Assembly: GCA_038496445.1 (NCBI GenBank)
Contig: JALMLS010000515.1
Coordinates: 1 to 20,724 of the forward strand
DNA length: 20,724 nucleotides
Direction: 5' to 3'
DNA from: Trichosphaerium sp. ATCC 40318
Lineage: Eukaryota > Discosea > Flabellinia > Trichosidae
Shown piece by piece: positions 19,901 through 20,724 of the stretch; position 1 is the stretch's first letter, and the number at the start of each line of letters is the position of its first letter. The position numbers and the translations under genes are program-made. Below the pieces are notes generated by a model, which saw only the letters and a program-made list of their open reading frames with translations, was not told the origin of the DNA and searched no databases.

Positions 19901-20724
19901 GCGTATTTTTAGTCAATCATGGCTAATCAATATCGCGAAAAGTAGTGCAAACCCCGTTAGCTATTCAACTAAAAAAACTGCTTTGCTGTACGCCTGTGTC
20001 CCTTGCTATAAGTTCTTTAAATATTTAAAAACGTAGCTGTTCCTAAAATCGGCAAACCGAACATCAAAAAGCGTAAGCGAAGGGTTACCCTGGTAGTCCT
20101 AAGAAACTTACAAGAGCAGGCTTAGGTTTTCTACGAATAAAGCCACGTGTTTGGTAAAAAAAAAACTCAATTACTTTGCAGTTTTTGCTGTACCTAACGT
20201 CAACGTGCCCACCTCGTATTGTAATTACCGAAGCGATATCACTCCCATCGTTACACTAAAGCGGAGTGTTAATATTATTAAAGTCAGCGTTAATTGTATG
20301 TTGTACGTTAAACCAAGGACACTCCATCTGTGAAATTATAAGGTTTGAGAGTGTAATGTTAACACCAAAAGTCTGAATAAAGTAATTCGAATGTCCACCG
20401 TCAATAATAGTTTCGAAATCACCGCTTCCTATTACGCGTTTTAATACAAAAGCTGGGTACTTTAGTGCGTTGAAGCAAAACCATAAACGTACCTTCAATC
20501 GTAATTTTGGACAGATTCAGAACACTCCACGTGAGGTTGGTATTGTTGTAGCCTTGTACAAAACTATTTAATGATTGAAAACTGTTCTGTCTTACCCACA
20601 TACACTCCAGCACCAAGCTTTATCACGTCATCAGATATCGCCTCAGAAAACAAGGCATATCTCAAGGATTTACATGGATTCAAACGACTACAGTCGCCAT
20701 CATCTATACCTACAATAGTACCGT
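13804..20724 (-). CDS. Class C (GABA-B-like) GPCR with beta-helix repeat ectodomain; 5' end off window
   Basis: At least 45 exons, in frame. N-terminal part: 20604->20724, 20493-20563, 20307-20428, 20194-20255, 19609-19701, 19473-19567, 19348-19434 and 19172-19307; then 23 repeat exons; then 16271-16365, 16097-16231, 15890-16053, 15740-15839, 15532-15692, 15383-15491, 15027-15342, 14882-14974, 14766-14840, 14579-14708, 14374-14511, 14118-14328, 13993-14068 and 13804-13951. The ectodomain opens with DCSRLNPCKSLRYAL and GSGDFETIIDGG, typical of right-handed beta-helix proteins. The receptor part has ILTASTPELL (TM2), CELRIW, AKTYRIHRIF (TM3), MWSVMSP (TM4), HCKSRY (the loop Cys that pairs with TM3), YNGIILIVGSYLAF (TM5), YNESRWLG (TM6) and FAPKLYVILF (TM7), all class C signatures. 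The tail is a coiled coil, KIKKLEAENQSLQTEIQSL. No Venus-flytrap domain is seen. It is a plasma-membrane receptor by family; ligand unknown. Confidence 0.9.
16366..19171 (-). repeat. Tandem array of 23 exon+intron units encoding beta-helix rungs
   Basis: Exons: 16404-16481, 16532-16606, 16645-16719, 16758-16835, 16888-16962, 17001-17075, 17114-17191, 17244-17318, 17357-17434, 17487-17561, 17600-17674, 17713-17793, 17832-17906, 17945-18022, 18061-18138, 18191-18298, 18337-18417, 18456-18533, 18586-18666, 18719-18796, 18835-18906, 18944-19021 and 19060-19134. Lengths are 75 or 78 nt (nine each), 81 (three), 72 and 108 (one each). The 24 introns are 38 nt (fifteen), 52 (six), 37 (two) and 50 (one). 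Each exon starts with T AAT AAC and ends TGC ACT TTC AG (once TTT AG), giving rungs like NNTADDGGGLFS then SFSMQDCTFS. The junction codon AG|T is Ser, so F-S-N-N forms across each splice. All exons are stop-free (600 residues in total). The DDGGG turn and a Cys before T-F recur in nearly every copy. Confidence 0.93.
19702..20193 (-). other. Long (492 nt) intron of the receptor gene
   Basis: Joining 20194 to 19701 (donor GTACAG, acceptor CGTAG) yields GGHVDVR-DCVFRRNKC, a normal beta-helix strand followed by a cysteine motif, with matching phase. All other introns I traced in this gene are 37-67 nt. The interior carries a short inverted-repeat element (19810-19954) and an A-rich stretch near 20155. 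No coding exon inside is supported. Confidence 0.65.
19810..19954. mobile_element. Candidate MITE with 13-bp terminal inverted repeats
   Basis: GGGTTTGCACTAC at 19810-19822 is the exact reverse complement of GTAGTGCAAACCC at 19942-19954. The 145-bp unit is flanked on both sides by CGT (19807-19809 and 19955-19957), a possible 3-bp target duplication as made by PIF/Harbinger and CACTA elements. No coding capacity. The TIR match is direct observation. The transposon reading is inference, since a 3-bp duplication arises by chance about once in 64 tries. Confidence 0.5.

Overview
This is a compact, intron-dense eukaryotic nuclear sequence, not bacterial. Every host gene is cut by short GT-AG introns (about 32-117 nt, rarely longer) with CTAAC/CTGAT-like branch sites and a 5' splice consensus near GTACGY/GTATGT/GTGCGT. 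Intergenic gaps are about 100-270 nt. The gene content (TBC1D12/14-type RabGAP, Mediator MED6, a UEV ubiquitin-conjugating variant, RPL13A, a CASD1/Cas1-type acyltransferase, a class C GPCR) would suit an early-diverging fungus, a unicellular holozoan or another intron-rich protist. I cannot name the species. Exon models were built by hand, requiring splice dinucleotides, a continuous frame and agreement with the protein family.

Layout, left to right: TBC1D12/14-like RabGAP (-, its 3' end runs off the left edge); a small orphan one-TM protein (+, divergent from the RabGAP); a PH-domain protein with clathrin-box, DPF and NPF motifs (-); MED6 (-); UEV/MMS2-like (+, divergent from MED6); RPL13A (+); a CASD1-like O-acetyltransferase gene (+) that stops after its first membrane segments, 65 nt before the poly(A) tail of an oppositely oriented, apparently full-coding APE-type non-LTR retrotransposon (9110-13398, ORF1 and ORF2 overlapping by ATGA). 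The right third of the window is one giant gene (-, 13804 to beyond 20724).

The giant gene is the highlight. Its C-terminal end is a complete class C (GABA-B-like) seven-helix receptor with a short C-terminal coiled coil. In place of the usual Venus-flytrap module, the ectodomain is a right-handed beta-helix with Pmp-like motifs (F-x-N-N ... G-G-G/A). Most of that ectodomain is encoded by 23 tandem copies of a unit made of one complete 72-81 nt exon (one is 108 nt) plus one complete 37-52 nt intron. Every repeat exon is a multiple of three, begins and ends in the same phase and lacks stops. No repeat intron is a multiple of three. The receptor's extracellular length could therefore change by whole beta-helix rungs through unequal exchange of exon-intron units. 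A probable 145-bp MITE sits in the one long (492 nt) intron of this gene.
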